In this document: positions 44,917 to 57,134 of the stretch, piece after piece | How the letters are laid out: the number at the start of each line of letters is the position of its first letter | Numbering within the stretch: position 1 is the stretch's first letter | Assembly: GCA_016169945.1 (NCBI GenBank) | Contig: JADLSH010000220.1 | Coordinates: 2,294,001-2,358,000, forward strand | Length of the DNA: 64,000 nt | From: Trachythela sp. YZ-2020 | Lineage: Eukaryota; Cnidaria; Anthozoa; Malacalcyonacea; Clavulariidae | Reading direction: 5' to 3' | The notes under the pieces: generated by a model | The model's input: the letters and a program-made list of their open reading frames with translations, nothing else | Databases searched by the model: none | What the model was told of the DNA's origin: nothing | Position numbers and translations under genes: made by a program

Positions 44917-46188
44917 TCGTAAGTCATAAGTCATAAGTCATAAGTCACAAGTCACAAGTCACAAGTCACAAGTCATAGGTCATAAGTCATAAGTCATAAG
45001 TCATAAGTCATAAGTCATAAGTCATAAGTCATAAGTCATAAGTCATAAGTCATAAGTCATAAGTCATAAGTCATAAGTCATAAGTCATAAGTCATAAGTC
45101 ATAAGTCATAAGTCATATGTCATATGTCATAAGTCATAAGTCATAAGTCATAAGTCATAAGTCATAAGTCATAAGTCATAAGTCATAAGTCATATGTCAT
45201 AAGTCATAAGTCATAGGTCATAGGTCATAGGTCATAGGTCATAGGTCATAAGTCATAAGTCATAAGTCATAAGTCATAAGTCATAAGTCATAAGTCATAA
45301 GTCATAAGTCATAAGTCATAAGTCATAAGTCATAAGTCATAAGTCATAAGTCATAAGTCATAAGTCATAAGTCATAAGTCATAAGTCATAAGTCATAAGT
45401 CATAAGTCATAAGTCATAAGTCATAAGTCATAAGTCATAAGTCATAAGTCATAAGTCATAAGTCATAAGTCATAAGTCATAAGTCATAAGTCATAAGTCA
45501 TAAGTCATAAGTCATAAGTCATAAGTCATAAGTCATAAGTCATAAGTCATAAGTCATAAGTCATAAGTCATAAGTCGTAAGTCATAAGTCATAAGTCATA
45601 AGTCATAAGTCATAAGTCATAAGTCATAAGTCATAAGTCATAAGTCATAAGTCATAAGTCATAAGTCATACGTCATACGTCATACGTCATACGTCATACG
45701 TCATACGTCATACGTCATACGTCATAAGTCATAAGTCATAAGTCATAAGTCATAAGTCATAAGTCATAAGTCATAAGTCATAAGTCATAAGTCATAAGTC
45801 ATATGTCATATGTCATAAGTCATAAGTCATAAGTCATAAGTCATAAGTCATAAGTCATAAGTCATAAGTCATAAGTCATAAGTCATAAGTCATAAGTCAT
45901 AAGTCATAAGTCATACGTCATACGTCATACGTCATACGTCATACGTCATACGTCATACGTCATACGTCATACGTCATAAGTCATAAGTCATAAGTCATAA
46001 GTCATAAGTCATAAGTCATAAGTCATAAGTCATAAGTCATAAGTCATAAGTCATAAGTCATAAGTCATAAGTCATAAGTCATAAGTCATAAGTCATAAGT
46101 CATAAGTCATAAGTCATAAGTCATAAGTCATAAGTCATAAGTCATAAGTCATAAGTCATAAGTCATAAGTCATAAGTCATAAGTCATA
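44917..46188. repeat. Heptamer satellite, copy B: aagtcat
   Basis: About 180 tandem heptamers, mostly aagtcat, with blocks of acgtcat (about 45665-45725 and 45913-45976), aggtcat (45212-45250), atgtcat and cacaagt. No gcgtcat blocks, unlike copy A. Confidence 0.97.
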
Positions 46189-46730
46189 GAAATTGGATTA
46201 GTTAACAAGTATATCCGCCTAGTCTATTACTATGACTATAATCGCTCGATTTGGAGCTAAGCTAGCTCGATGATAAAGATAAGGAAGATAAAGATAAGGA
46301 AGATAAAGATAAGGAAGATAAGGAAGATAAAGATAAGGAAGATAAAGATAAGGAAGATAAGGAAGATAAAGATAAGGAAGATAAAGATAAGGAAGATAAA
46401 GATAAGGAAGATAAAGATAAGGAAGATCAAGATAAGGAAGATAAAGATAAGGAAGATAAAGATAAGGAAGATAAAGATAAGGAAGATAAAGATAAGGAAG
46501 ATAATGATAAGGAAGATAAAGATAGGGAAGATAAGTCGGCTCGGAGGTATATATACTAGGCTCGGAGATATATACTAAGCTTGGCTCGGGCCTATCCTTA
46601 TATGTTAAAGTTCGGCTCGGACCTATCCTTACATCTTAGAGCTCGGCTCGAAGCTAAGCTCGCTCTATATGGAGGTTGGCTCGCTCAATATAAAGCTAAC
46701 ATCGCTCGATATTCGATTATTCAATTTTAG
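46189..46730. repeat. Composite satellite: spacer, GATA array and tail, copy B
   Basis: Same order as 33916-34440. The GATA array spans 46270-46530. The spacer here is complete (gaaattggattagttaac, tatccgcctagtc), as on the minus strand at 16316-16365. Confidence 0.92.
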
Positions 46731-47413
46731 GATTCAATGATTCACTCTTAGGATTTGGAGTTTAAGAATAATACGTTCTTAGAAGCAGACCGAGAGCAGA
46801 CCTTATTTACTTTGTTAAAAATATATTTAATATTGGGTAGATTTCAGATTAGACACCTTACTAACGCTGTAAAATAAATTATTATCTATAAATGTGTTTT
46901 AAAAATTAATTAATTCGTGTGTTGTATGTACATTGTACAATATTTCCCCGTCCTATAATAATATATTCTAAATTTATTCAAATTTTTAAGCTAGAAAATC
47001 TTAATTGCCCGTAATTACCTAACAAACGCTAAATGTTTATATACAATGTTTGTATATGCTTGTAAATCTCGCTTAAAAATTACTGCTTTTCCCACTCTGC
47101 TACATCTAAAACGCTTGAAACTTTGTAAGGTTTAAATCCCTGTAAGAACTATGTTTATACAATCGCTTGGCAAACATATATTTGTATTGCTCTATAAGAC
47201 CTTAGCTATGCCGATTAAACCTTAAGATCTTCTCGTTTTAGAAAGCTATATCTCTGCTTGTTATTATTTCGCATAAGGTAATAATACTTTACTAGGTTAA
47301 GCGTCGCTATATTAGTTATCTAAGCCGTTTCGTGTAAGGTGATATTAGATGCGAGAATATATTTACTCGTTGTCGAAACGGACTGTGTTTGGAACACAAC
47401 GCTTAGCAAAATA
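46731..47413. other. No gene recognised (copy B)
   Basis: Counterpart of 34441-35128; no coding signal. Confidence 0.5.
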
Positions 47414-47919
47414 CAGGGTGTATCATAAAAAAGTGAACCCTTTGAAATTTAATACAATAGCGAACCTTTTGAAATTGAACTTCATATTTGCATTTTCTTT
47501 CAAAGAATCTATTGTACCCTATTGTATTTAATTTCAAAGGGTTCACTTTTTTGAGACATCTGTTCAGAATAGGTGTCCCAAAAGGCACCATTTCAAATTC
47601 AAATTAGCATGTTAATTCAAGCAACCTATTGTAGTTCTTTGAAATTCATTATCGCTTTTGAACTACGAATGCGTAAAAACACACAGTTTTATACACATGG
47701 GATATTGAATACAATAGGTTGCTTGAATTAACATGCTAATTTGAATTTGAAAAGGTAGCCTTTTTTTTGGGACACCCTGTATAGTGTGTCTCAAAAAAAA
47801 CTGAACCCTTTCAAATTCAAATTAGCCATAACCTATTGTAGCAATTAGAGCTGTCAAATTACTACAATAGGTTATGGCTAATTTGAATTTGAAAAGGTAG
47901 CCTTTTTTTGGGACACACT
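47414..47919. mobile_element. Mariner-type MITE cluster, copy B
   Basis: Counterparts of MITEs 1, 2 and 4 of copy A at about 47414-47565, 47570-47778 and 47781-47919. The joint between 1 and 2 is worn (ctgttcagaataggtgtccc). There is no DUF4817 element between 2 and 4. Confidence 0.85.
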
Positions 47920-48928
47920 GTATATAGAAACGTCTAGCCATTGTGATAAAAAGCGTCAGGATTAACTCTTTTTGTAACGAAAATGCTGAGTTCAGCTTAA
48001 TGACTGTTTTGCCTAAACGCGCCTTGCATATCATTATGACGTCAATATATAATTAATGTCTATGTTAATGTGTTGCACACTCTCGCACACTCTCACACAC
48101 TAGAAAGCTTAAGATCTACAACGCCAACGTTGATGACGCGGCCCTTCTAACAATGAAGTTTTTCGCTTGTAATAAAGCAATGGAAAAACTTGTAGTCCCA
48201 AGAGAATTCTAGACGTCGTCTCTGTCTTGTTAACGACGCCAACTAGAGCATTTTTACGTCCTCAGGACGACGGCAAGTCAGAAGGATGAATAGCTGCATT
48301 TCACGTTTGTTTTTACAGCCTGCATTGTAGTCGATAACTGCAGTTGAAACGTTTTAAAAGTCATGAATAAAAAGCTGTCAGCTAAAACAAGAATGTTGTT
48401 CAATCAAGGTCTCTTTATATTCACATATTTATATGGCGTTGTCGACTGCCGCGTCGTCGTAGTTCTTAAGTTCGCTACTCTCACACACTCTCGCACACTC
48501 TCAAAACTCACCTTGCATATCATTATGACGTCAATACATAATTAATTATGTTTATGTTAATGATGTTGCACACCCCCTATATAATTATATAGTAATTCAG
48601 TGCTAAGTTGCAAATTTCAGAGTTTTAATTATGCACACCGCATGGCTTTATAGATTATGATGAAACTGCATGTTAAGAAACATTTTTAAAATCTTAGCTA
48701 GTATTTAAAATTTAGCAAGACTCGACAAGGACTAGTCAAGGAAAACTTGCTCGTCTCTACGGGGCTTTATGATCGTAAGGAAAAAATAGGGAAAATTGAC
48801 TGTGGAAAATCGGGGGAGACAAAGAAGAAGTATATATTAACATTTTAGCGCCCCTCCGTAAGTAGTGGTTCCTTGAAAGTAGCCGCCCCCAACAGCGGAT
48901 AAAACCGAAAGTATAAGGGGGCCGTTAA

Positions 48929-49142
48929 GGCCATTTTCCATTGCGGTCGTTTTGCCCGCGCGGCCGAAGCGTCCGATTCGAGTCACGTGAATAATAAGTC
49001 GCGCGGGCACGCCAAGAAAGTTGAATGTATTTCAATTTTCATCTGTGTCCGCGAGCAGTAAAGCGGACAGAAAACTCTCAGCGCAAGTTGAAACATGTTC
49101 ACTCCGCCCGCGCGGGCAAGGCGACCGTAATGTGAAACGGCC
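48929..49142. mobile_element. TTAA-type GC-rich MITE, copy B
   Basis: Counterpart of 37309-37522 with the same TTAA (48925-48928) and TTTA borders. Confidence 0.65.
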
Positions 49143-50100
49143 TTTACTTTCGGGCGCAGCACTTATTCACAACAACAACGGCACTTAATCGAAGGAACCA
49201 GAATGAAAACAACTACAGTGTTCTTAAGTTCAAAGTGAGTATATTTCAATGCTCAGTCGTTTAACCTCCAGAACTTAGAAAATACCCAATTTCGTAGTGA
49301 AGGCAGATGCAAATAGGATAATTTTTAAAGAGGGCCGCCCTCGAATATGCAGCGCCCTCAAATAAGAGCCGCATCAAAACACAAAAATTTAACGAGCGCC
49401 GCGGCACTCAAACGAGTAAGTACGGCGCTCATGCACCGGCAAGAACGCCGACAACCAAATATTTTGCTATAGCTTTTCGAGTATATCTGTATACTTATGT
49501 TTCCAATTTTTCAAAGACAAAATTTTCACGCTCATATAGTTTGTAATATGTCCTTTAGACCTTCACACACGTATTTATATACGAACTGTTCGTTTTGGCG
49601 TTTTATAGTGGTTGCTTATTAGAATTGCATGCATATAGTCACAACTCGTATACGGTTGGTTTCCGCCACTTTGGGTGATAAATCACCATTTCAATTCCAG
49701 CTTACGCTAAATTTGCTTAATAACACGAGTCTAGACATGTTAATAAAACAATTCTCCTCGTTGTTCATGGGGCCATTAACAAAGGTTGTCCGGCAAAATT
49801 ATATATTTTCTGACCCCTCCCCTTTGTACGGCATTGTCCGAATTTAGAGCTCCCCCCCGTCCCTCTGGACATCCGTTTATATGTCTTGCAAAAACTCACC
49901 ATCTGCTTTGAGCGCGTAATACGCAATAAGTTTGTAAAAATCTCCTCTTACAAGAACACTTAATAAGGAAACAAGCACCTGTGTTATCGCAATTGTGGCA
50001 ACCTATTGTCTAGATAAGGAAGGTTTAATAATATTAAATTCCATAACCTATTTATTAATTCAGAACACTGTTGAATTCATCAATGAAATAATTAATTTAT
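49143..50100. other. No gene recognised (copy B)
   Basis: Counterpart of 37527-38411 followed directly by the palindrome; the segment 38412-39429 of copy A is missing. Confidence 0.5.
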
Positions 50101-51805
50101 ATTACTGTCGTTCCAATTGAAGTGTTCCTCAAATATTGATTCGATACATTACCTCGCGCTGACCAATTCATTTGTTCAAGTTCCTCGAGATATTCATACA
50201 CTTCCTGTGAAAGTTGACCAATCACAATCCGTATGTGATTTGAATACGAATCAACTGACCAATGAGGAACTGATCCTGCATTGCAGGAAGTAAACAATAT
50301 TCAAAAATCAAGAATTCGGTTGTTTTCATCATTCATGTAACTGAAATTCTTCAAATGTGTTTACATTTGTGCTCAGAAAAACGTTGAATTGAAATACATG
50401 TATGGCTTCTCAAGAAAAATGTCAAAGTGTTGAAGATTTTCTATGGTTTAGAAAACGGTTTAGAACCAGAATTGAATAGATATGCAAAGCCGCGTTGCGA
50501 GATCAAGGTTTTACTTCAACAAATATAACAAATATTCATTTTATTTTTAGAAATAAGCGATCAAACGTGGGGGTTTTCTAATCTATATTTCAAAGGGAAA
50601 TGTCTCTTTCATCTGTTTACAATATATATTTTTCCCGTTAACTCTTTTAGTACAGTAAAAATAATGGAAGTGCATGACAAAAATGACAGGCGTCATTTTA
50701 TAGTGCAATGAATGTCAGTGGCAAATTTTGGCTTATAGACCAAATAATTTATTGTAAAGGTACGAAGAAAAATTTCAAATTTGTTCTCTGTATGAAATTG
50801 TAACAAATTTTTTACTGTAATATAGTAATATTATAAACAATATAGATTATAGTACAATTTTATAGTTTTAGAACACAAATATGTATTTATGTACTTGCTT
50901 GACATTTTTTATTTATTATCGTATTATATAATTATCAGAATCGATCCTCAAAATAGCGCCACAAAAATAAACACTGTCACTGTTTGTCTAAATCATAAAT
51001 GTCAAGCAAGTACATAAATACATATTTGTGTTTTAAAACTATAAAATTGTACTATGATCTATATTGTTTCTAATAATATTGCTATATTACAGTAAAGTTT
51101 GTTACAATTTCATACAGAGAACAAATTTGAAAGTTAGAAAAAACTTTTTTTCATACCTTTACAATAAATTATTTGGTCTATAAACCAAAATTTGCCACTG
51201 ACATTTATTGCACTATAAAATGACGCCTCTCATTTTTGTCATACACTTCCATTATTTTTACTGTACTAAAAGAGTTAACGGGAAAAATATATATTGTAAA
51301 CAGATGAAAGAGACATTTCCCTTTGAAATATAGATTAGAAAACCCCCACGTTTGATCGCTTATTTCTAAAAATAAAATGAATATTTGTTATATTTGTTGA
51401 AGTAAAACCTTGATCTCGCAACGCGGCTTTGCATATCTATTCAATTCTGGTTCTAAACCGTTTTCTAAACCATAGAAAATCTTGACATTTTTCTTGAGAA
51501 GCCATACATGTATTTCAATTCAACGTTTTTCTGAGCACAAATGTAAACACATTTGAAGAATTTCAGTTACATGAATGATGAAAACAACGGATTCTTGATT
51601 TTTGAATATTGTTTACTTCCTGCAATGCAGGATCAGTTCCTCATTGGTCAGTTGATTCGTATTCAAATCACATACGGATTGTGATTGGTCAATTTTCACA
51701 GGAAGTGTATGAATATCTCGAGGAACTTGAACAAATGAATTGGTCAGCGCGAGGTAATGTATCGAATCAATATTTGAGGAACACTTCAATTGGAACGACA
51801 GTAAT
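50101..51805. repeat. Long inverted repeat (1.7 kb palindrome), copy B
   Basis: Same palindrome as 39490-41217. The right arm is the last large feature before the THAP transposase gene. Confidence 0.92.
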
Positions 51806-52084
51806 AGCAATGACATATACTTAAAGTGCTTATAAACCTAAAATGGGTTTTTATTGATTCAGATAGAGCATAAAAAGTTAGTTAGTAAGTTCTATATTAG
51901 TTTTTGGCTTAGACTTTTAGTTTCGGAGGTACAAGGGCTCAAACAGGCAAATTTGGCCATTTTTTGAAAAAAAGTAGCGCGACCAAAATATCACCAAGGG
52001 ACCTGGATCCCAGGAACACATCTTCGACAGCAACTATACTTTTGTATTACGAAGACATAAATCCTGAGAGTTTTTCCTTGAAAA
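51640..52084 (+). promoter_or_regulatory. Possible promoter of the THAP transposase gene
   Basis: Three ATTGGTCA/ATTGGTCAA words (about 51643, 51683 and 51739; CCAAT-type on either strand), a CAGGAAGTG ETS-like word (about 51698) and GCGCGAGG precede the start codon at 52085. Nearly the same sequence stands at 41056-41477 in copy A, with no gene behind it. Promoter function is inference from position and motif content. Confidence 0.3.
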
Positions 52085-55000
52085 ATGCCCGAACGATGCG
52101 TTGTTTATGGGTGTTCTAACACTGCAGACACAAGGAATGGTATATTTCTATATCAGATACCTTGTTGGGATGATAACTCGATCGTAGCGGCAAAACGAAA
52201 GAAAATATGGGTGAACTTCATTCGACGCAGAAGAGACAAATGGACGCCAACACGCTCATCGGCTGTATGCTCAAAGCACTTCGCCGAAGACGGTTTTGAG
52301 TACTGTTCTTCTACAGTTCCTTGGTACAAGACCCCCAGACTGAAAAGGGATGATATTGGAGTTTCTGTGTTTCCCTCGTTGGACACAAATCAAATTTTGG
52401 GCAGTGCGGAAAGTGAGCGCACGAAACGCATGAAGCGAAGAGAGGTAAGCTGTTATGTTATACACTCAGCGCTTTTTGTATTGTTCATGCATAACTTTGA
52501 ATAATTTAAGTTATATGCGCATCAATTTGAATATAGTATATTGGCCAGTGCCTTGTAATGGCTTAATAAGATATTTTCTAGAATATAAAAATGTTTTGAA
52601 TTCGACATATCTATAACCACGTTTTGGTTGTAATTTGATATAGGTTATCAGTGAACCATTGATTATAGAAGGACACGAAGAGGCGCCTACAACATCGTCA
52701 TATATTTCTGGCTTTCAAACTGATCAGCCAGACGAAAGTGAATTACCTACAACCACAGGTAGTGCTGCCTTGCCCATGGAAGTGATGGAACATGAAACAA
52801 TGGTAAGACTGTCGTACTGGTACTGTTCCTTCCACGAGTTCCATCTATGTCTTTGGCTATGAACTGATCGTTTACAATTGTGTTTCCAATTTGTGTACAT
52901 GTATTTGTAAACAATTACCAAAGCAGACACACAAATGACACAATGGCTAAAGTGTGTCAATTTACATTTCCTATAGATTGGGGGGGATTGGAACAGTCAA
53001 CTAGAAAATGCGAAAACTGCGATTTGTTAAAGAGGGAAAACAAGCAAATGCATAATTGGTGGCAAACATCAAAACAAAAGTTGCTGCTGTAAGAGAAGAA
53101 TTGCATGTTCTTAGGGGTGCAGCAGGTAAGCATGTACAATATATCCTTCTAGTTTTGTTATTAGGAAATAGGAAATAAATTATTGGGAAAGATTATTTAA
53201 TGCTACTGTAGGTGGTCTTGAGTGTTGGTATCACTAACGCCTTCATGAATATTCCAAATATATATTTGACTATTTTCTGAAATAATTTACAACAGGTTAA
53301 AGTAGTGGTGTGGACGAGAATACTTGTGAGGTTGAGAGCAATGATGAGGAAGCAGATAAATCTGAAGATGAGACAGAGGAGCATTCGGATGATGTGTATG
53401 AAGACGTTGACATGGAGACAGAGACTGAGACAGCAGATACTGAGACTGATGAAGACATCAGTGTGCCTCAACATAGGTAAAAACAATTAAAATACTTTCA
53501 TTTCATTTAACTTTCTGGTTTTTGTAACTCCTTAATCGGCAGTACTCCACCACTGATGAGTGAAGTCATCTGGCATTAGACAGAGTAAAATACTAAAGTA
53601 GGGTGCATTTGGAATCATTACCATACAATTACAGCAACTTATAATGACCCAATGCTTCTCCTCCAGACTAATTTACAGTAGTTCCAAGGGTTACTCTAGT
53701 TTTATTTATCAATTAACCAAACAATTCAATTAAGTAGAACTGAATGATGCGCCTCCTTGCTCTATGATAATGACTTGCTCCATTATTAGTTTTAAGAATC
53801 ATTGTCCATCAGCAGTATTTTTCATTAAATATTTCAGGATTCCCATGAAGGAATACAATCTAAGAACAGAGCCGAAGTTCATTGTATTCTTTACACAATT
53901 ATTGACGCTCTTTCAAATCTGCCATGTATGCAAAAGTGACAAGACATTGGTTGAAGTGAATTCACATGGGACAATGGCTGAGGTTAAAACAACATGTGTC
54001 AACCCTGATTGTGGAGAACGAACAACATGGTTCAGTCAACTCCATTTCCCTAGGACGAAAGTTGCAGCTGGTAACTTGTTGCTTAGTTTTGGGATCCTTG
54101 TCGCAGGCACATCAACAACCAAAGTTTTTAGAGTTCTCAAACATATGGGAATGACATGTGTCTCTTTGACGACTTTCTTCAAACATCAACGAGTAAGTTT
54201 GAAAAGTATATATGTTTTTAGTTGATGTTTAGGAAAACTCCATGGACATGAGTAAACTGTCTCCAATTAGGAAACATGGTGCATTTGGGCACATTGTACT
54301 AGGTTAAGTTTGTATGCCACATAATATATAATAAATTAATAATGTTATATATTTTGTAGGAAAAATTGTTCCCATCAATTTATCTTCACTGGAAGAAGTA
54401 CCAGGCTGCATTGGTGGAGAAAGTAAAAGGATACGGAGAAATTGTCATTGCTGGGGATGGACGACATGACAGTATGGATCACAGTGCGAAGTACTGTGCA
54501 TTTTGTTACACTGTACCCTTTATAATTCATTTTGCCATTGTGCAAGTATGTCTTTAACACCTTCGCTTTATATCTACTAGAAGTAAAACTAGATCTCATA
54601 TAGAAGTTGAAAGTGATTTTGTCTCATGAAGAATACTATGGCACGACTGGGTAAGTACCTCTATAGGTTAAGATATCACTTTATGGTGTAAAGTAATGCT
54701 AATGGCACATGTATTTCTATTCCACTAGTGCAGTAGTCCAGCAATGGATTGGTTTGAGTCTAGTGGTGAAGACATTTGTATCTGACAGACACTCAGCAAT
54801 AGCAAAGCATATGAGGGAAAAGTTGTCAAACATTACTCATTACTTTGACATCTGGCATCTTAAGGAAAGTATGATGTTCATAAATACTTACTGAAATATA
54901 TAAGATATGGTATACGTTCTCCTGAACCTGTTTGATTCTATTCAATTTTTCCTGACAAGTACTGTACAATCATGTGCCTGCCAAAAGAATGAGTACCAGT

Positions 55001-56021
55001 AACATATCAAAATAACCTTTACTGTAAAAAAACCTAAAAATGTGGTTTTTTGTGTTATTCCACACAGAGTATACAAAAGTATTGACAAAAGTTGCTAAAG
55101 TGAGTGGATGTGAAGCAGTAACTGAATGGATAAAGCCTTGTACAAAGGGGTGGTCCAGGCTCATCTGAAAGAGGGGGTGCAGATTTTTCAGGGGAGTGCA
55201 CCCTTTCACCACCAGTGAAAATTATGTCAAAGATGCCTTAGATCATAAGGAGTATACATGTGTCATTTTTTGCAGGCATGCATTAGCAGTCATCCACTTC
55301 AATCAAAACCTATCTCGGGAAACAAGAATGAAAAACGGTGTTGAACAATGCAATGTTGTTTATCCCAAGTTCATGAATGGAGAAGCAGTTGTCAGAAAGG
55401 TTCCAGTGAAGCAAAACTTTGGTAAGGTGATTGGTTAGTCATTTACAATTACATAGCAAAGATTCCCCTGAACCCCTCCCCTACATAGCTTAGAGCCAGT
55501 TTAGAACATCAAACCATTGACAATCAAGAGGATTCCTTTCAATTGTTTTTGATGAAAAACAGTATATATATATTTATTTTTGTTTTTAATAGATTATGTG
55601 GAGGACATATATCAAACCATGGTGGAGGCTATTGGGAGCAAAAAACTGGAAGATGCAATAGATGAACTGAAGGAACAAACACCATCTCCCATGAATACTA
55701 TGCTAAATAAGCAGTCGAGAGAACAAGCTATTCAAAAAAGGAATACAAGGGATAGAATGCAACTTGTGGATGTTCCTCCAACAAACCCAGGTATTTTAAG
55801 ATTAATTATGATACAATTACAGTTGAAATCAGTGAATAATGCAATGACGGTGGACCATTCTAAGTTTGTGACATTCTATTATTTTAGTTCCTACTGCTAC
55901 AGTTGGCAGCCAGGAAAATCATCCTCCTAAACCAAGAAGTGAACCAAAATGCAGGATGTGCAAGCAGCCAATGAAAGGCAACAAAAATGTGGTTGATTGT
56001 CCACGAAACAAAAAGGATTAA
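52085..56021 (+). pseudogene. THAP-domain DDE transposase gene (Kolobok-like), multi-exon, with frame breaks
   Basis: Exon 1 (52085-52444) encodes a complete THAP finger: C-x4-C in RCVVYGCSN, W at IWVNF, CSKHF (C-x2-H) and a TPRL end. Later exons by GT-AG and phase: 52644-52802, 52977-53125 (CENC and a coiled segment), 53296-53474 (very acidic, TETETADTETDED), 53838-54192 (zinc-like CHVC...CVNPDC), 54360-54545 (GDGRHDSMDHSAKY, a likely catalytic Asp block), about 54600-54655, 54734-54868 (VSDRHSAIAKHM, FDIWHLKE), 55068-55125, 55277-55431 (RHALAVIHFNQN), 55592-55791 and 55889-56021 (C-terminal CRMCKQPMKGN..DCP knuckle). The order THAP, DDE and zinc knuckle matches a transposase family widespread in animals; the Kolobok label is inference. 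Breaks: exon 3 needs one extra base in a G7 run and one in an A4 run, exon 4 meets an in-frame TAA, the exon near 54600 has stops, and about 80 residues seem missing before 55277. Confidence 0.75.
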
Positions 56022-57134
56022 CAATATTTTAATTTAAATTTGTACATCTAGCTATATTATATATCCATTCTAGCAAAATATTAATACAGTACTAAACAAT
56101 GTTCATTGGCTTTCGTCATCTGTTTCCAGTTCATCACAACCAGTAAATGCATCATCTGTGGGTCTATGAGTTGAACGTATAGCAGTACATGCACATATAG
56201 ATTATTTTGTCCTTCAACCGACCATGCACCATGCGAGTAAATTGCCGGTATGCAACAACTCTTAGAAATTTAAATGGCAATATAATATTTTAATTATGAT
56301 CATTAGATGAAATTGCAAACTAAACTGGTCGTTCCCATCATTTGTAACCAGATAGACAATAGTGTATGGATTCTTCATTGTACAGGTAAATGGTATTTGT
56401 TGATGGAATACTCGAACAGAAATAAGACCTAGCCAGGAACAGTTGCATAAATGCAACTTACAGTAGGCCCTCTGGCAGGAATTGAATATGCGGCCCTGCG
56501 ATTTCAGTGCAGCGCTCTAACCAACTTTTCCAATTCCCACCAGAGCACCTAAGTTGCATTTTTGCAACTGATCCTGGCTAGGTCTGAAAATATATCTAAA
56601 CTTCAGTTCTGGTATACCGTCCACAAAAAATTACTATTAACCGTATCAAACTCAAACAATCTTGAATTCGTCATTGTCTATTTCAAAATGGCTAATCAGA
56701 TAAATATACTTTGTGGTCCTCTCATTTAGTCTTTTCGCAGGCTGCATCAGGCCCAGATCGGAAAGTTTGCAAAATTCATCTTGGGACCGTGCATATGAAA
56801 CTTAAGCCTGGCTCGCACTAGCAATTTTGTCAGCGATTTTTCTCTTCCTGATCGATGTGATTGAGCGAATGACATATCAACGTATGCCTTTGTAAAACTG
56901 ATCCCATAATGGTCACATACGTTTGTTGGTTCTAAGTTCATGTTACGCACACAATAGGGTTAGGGATTGGGTCGGGATTGGGGTCAAGATCAAAGAGAAA
57001 TAACCCGTTTGTTTGTGAGTCCACTCATTCGCATGCGTCAGGAGGAGAATATTCGCCGACAAAATTGTTAGTGTGAACCAGGCTTTTAAGTCTACGAACA
57101 TGGCATAAGGCCAAGTCTGGGCAGTTACTATTTA
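56022..57134. other. No gene; worn SINE pair
   Basis: Contains the SINE-derived palindrome at 56426-56590. Otherwise AT-rich and without coding signal. A frame at 56747-56950 (minus) is not recognisable. Confidence 0.5.
56426..56590. repeat. Head-to-head SINE fragments forming a palindrome
   Basis: The left part (56426-56525, minus SINE) has cctagccaggaacagttgc and a tRNA-like piece (56466-56525, gcagcgctctaaccaac). The right part (56540-56590) is the reverse complement of the SINE tail (gatcctggctaggtc). Together they form an inverted pair. Confidence 0.7.

Larger units (their letters stand above)
42294..48064. mobile_element. TTAA-flanked element with long terminal inverted repeats, copy B
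   Basis: Same element as 31104-36417, flanked by TTAA at 42290-42293 and 48065-48068. It is longer because of the hAT insertion and the larger heptamer array, and lacks DUF4817 element 2. Confidence 0.75.
41478..52065 (+). repeat. Segmental duplication, copy B (10.6 kb)
   Basis: Direct tandem copy of 30285-41477. Specific to B: a hAT-type insertion at 43950-44704 and a longer heptamer array (44917-46188). The A/B join (41470-41485) is seamless. The right edge at 52065 is about 20 bp before the transposase start codon. Confidence 0.95.
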
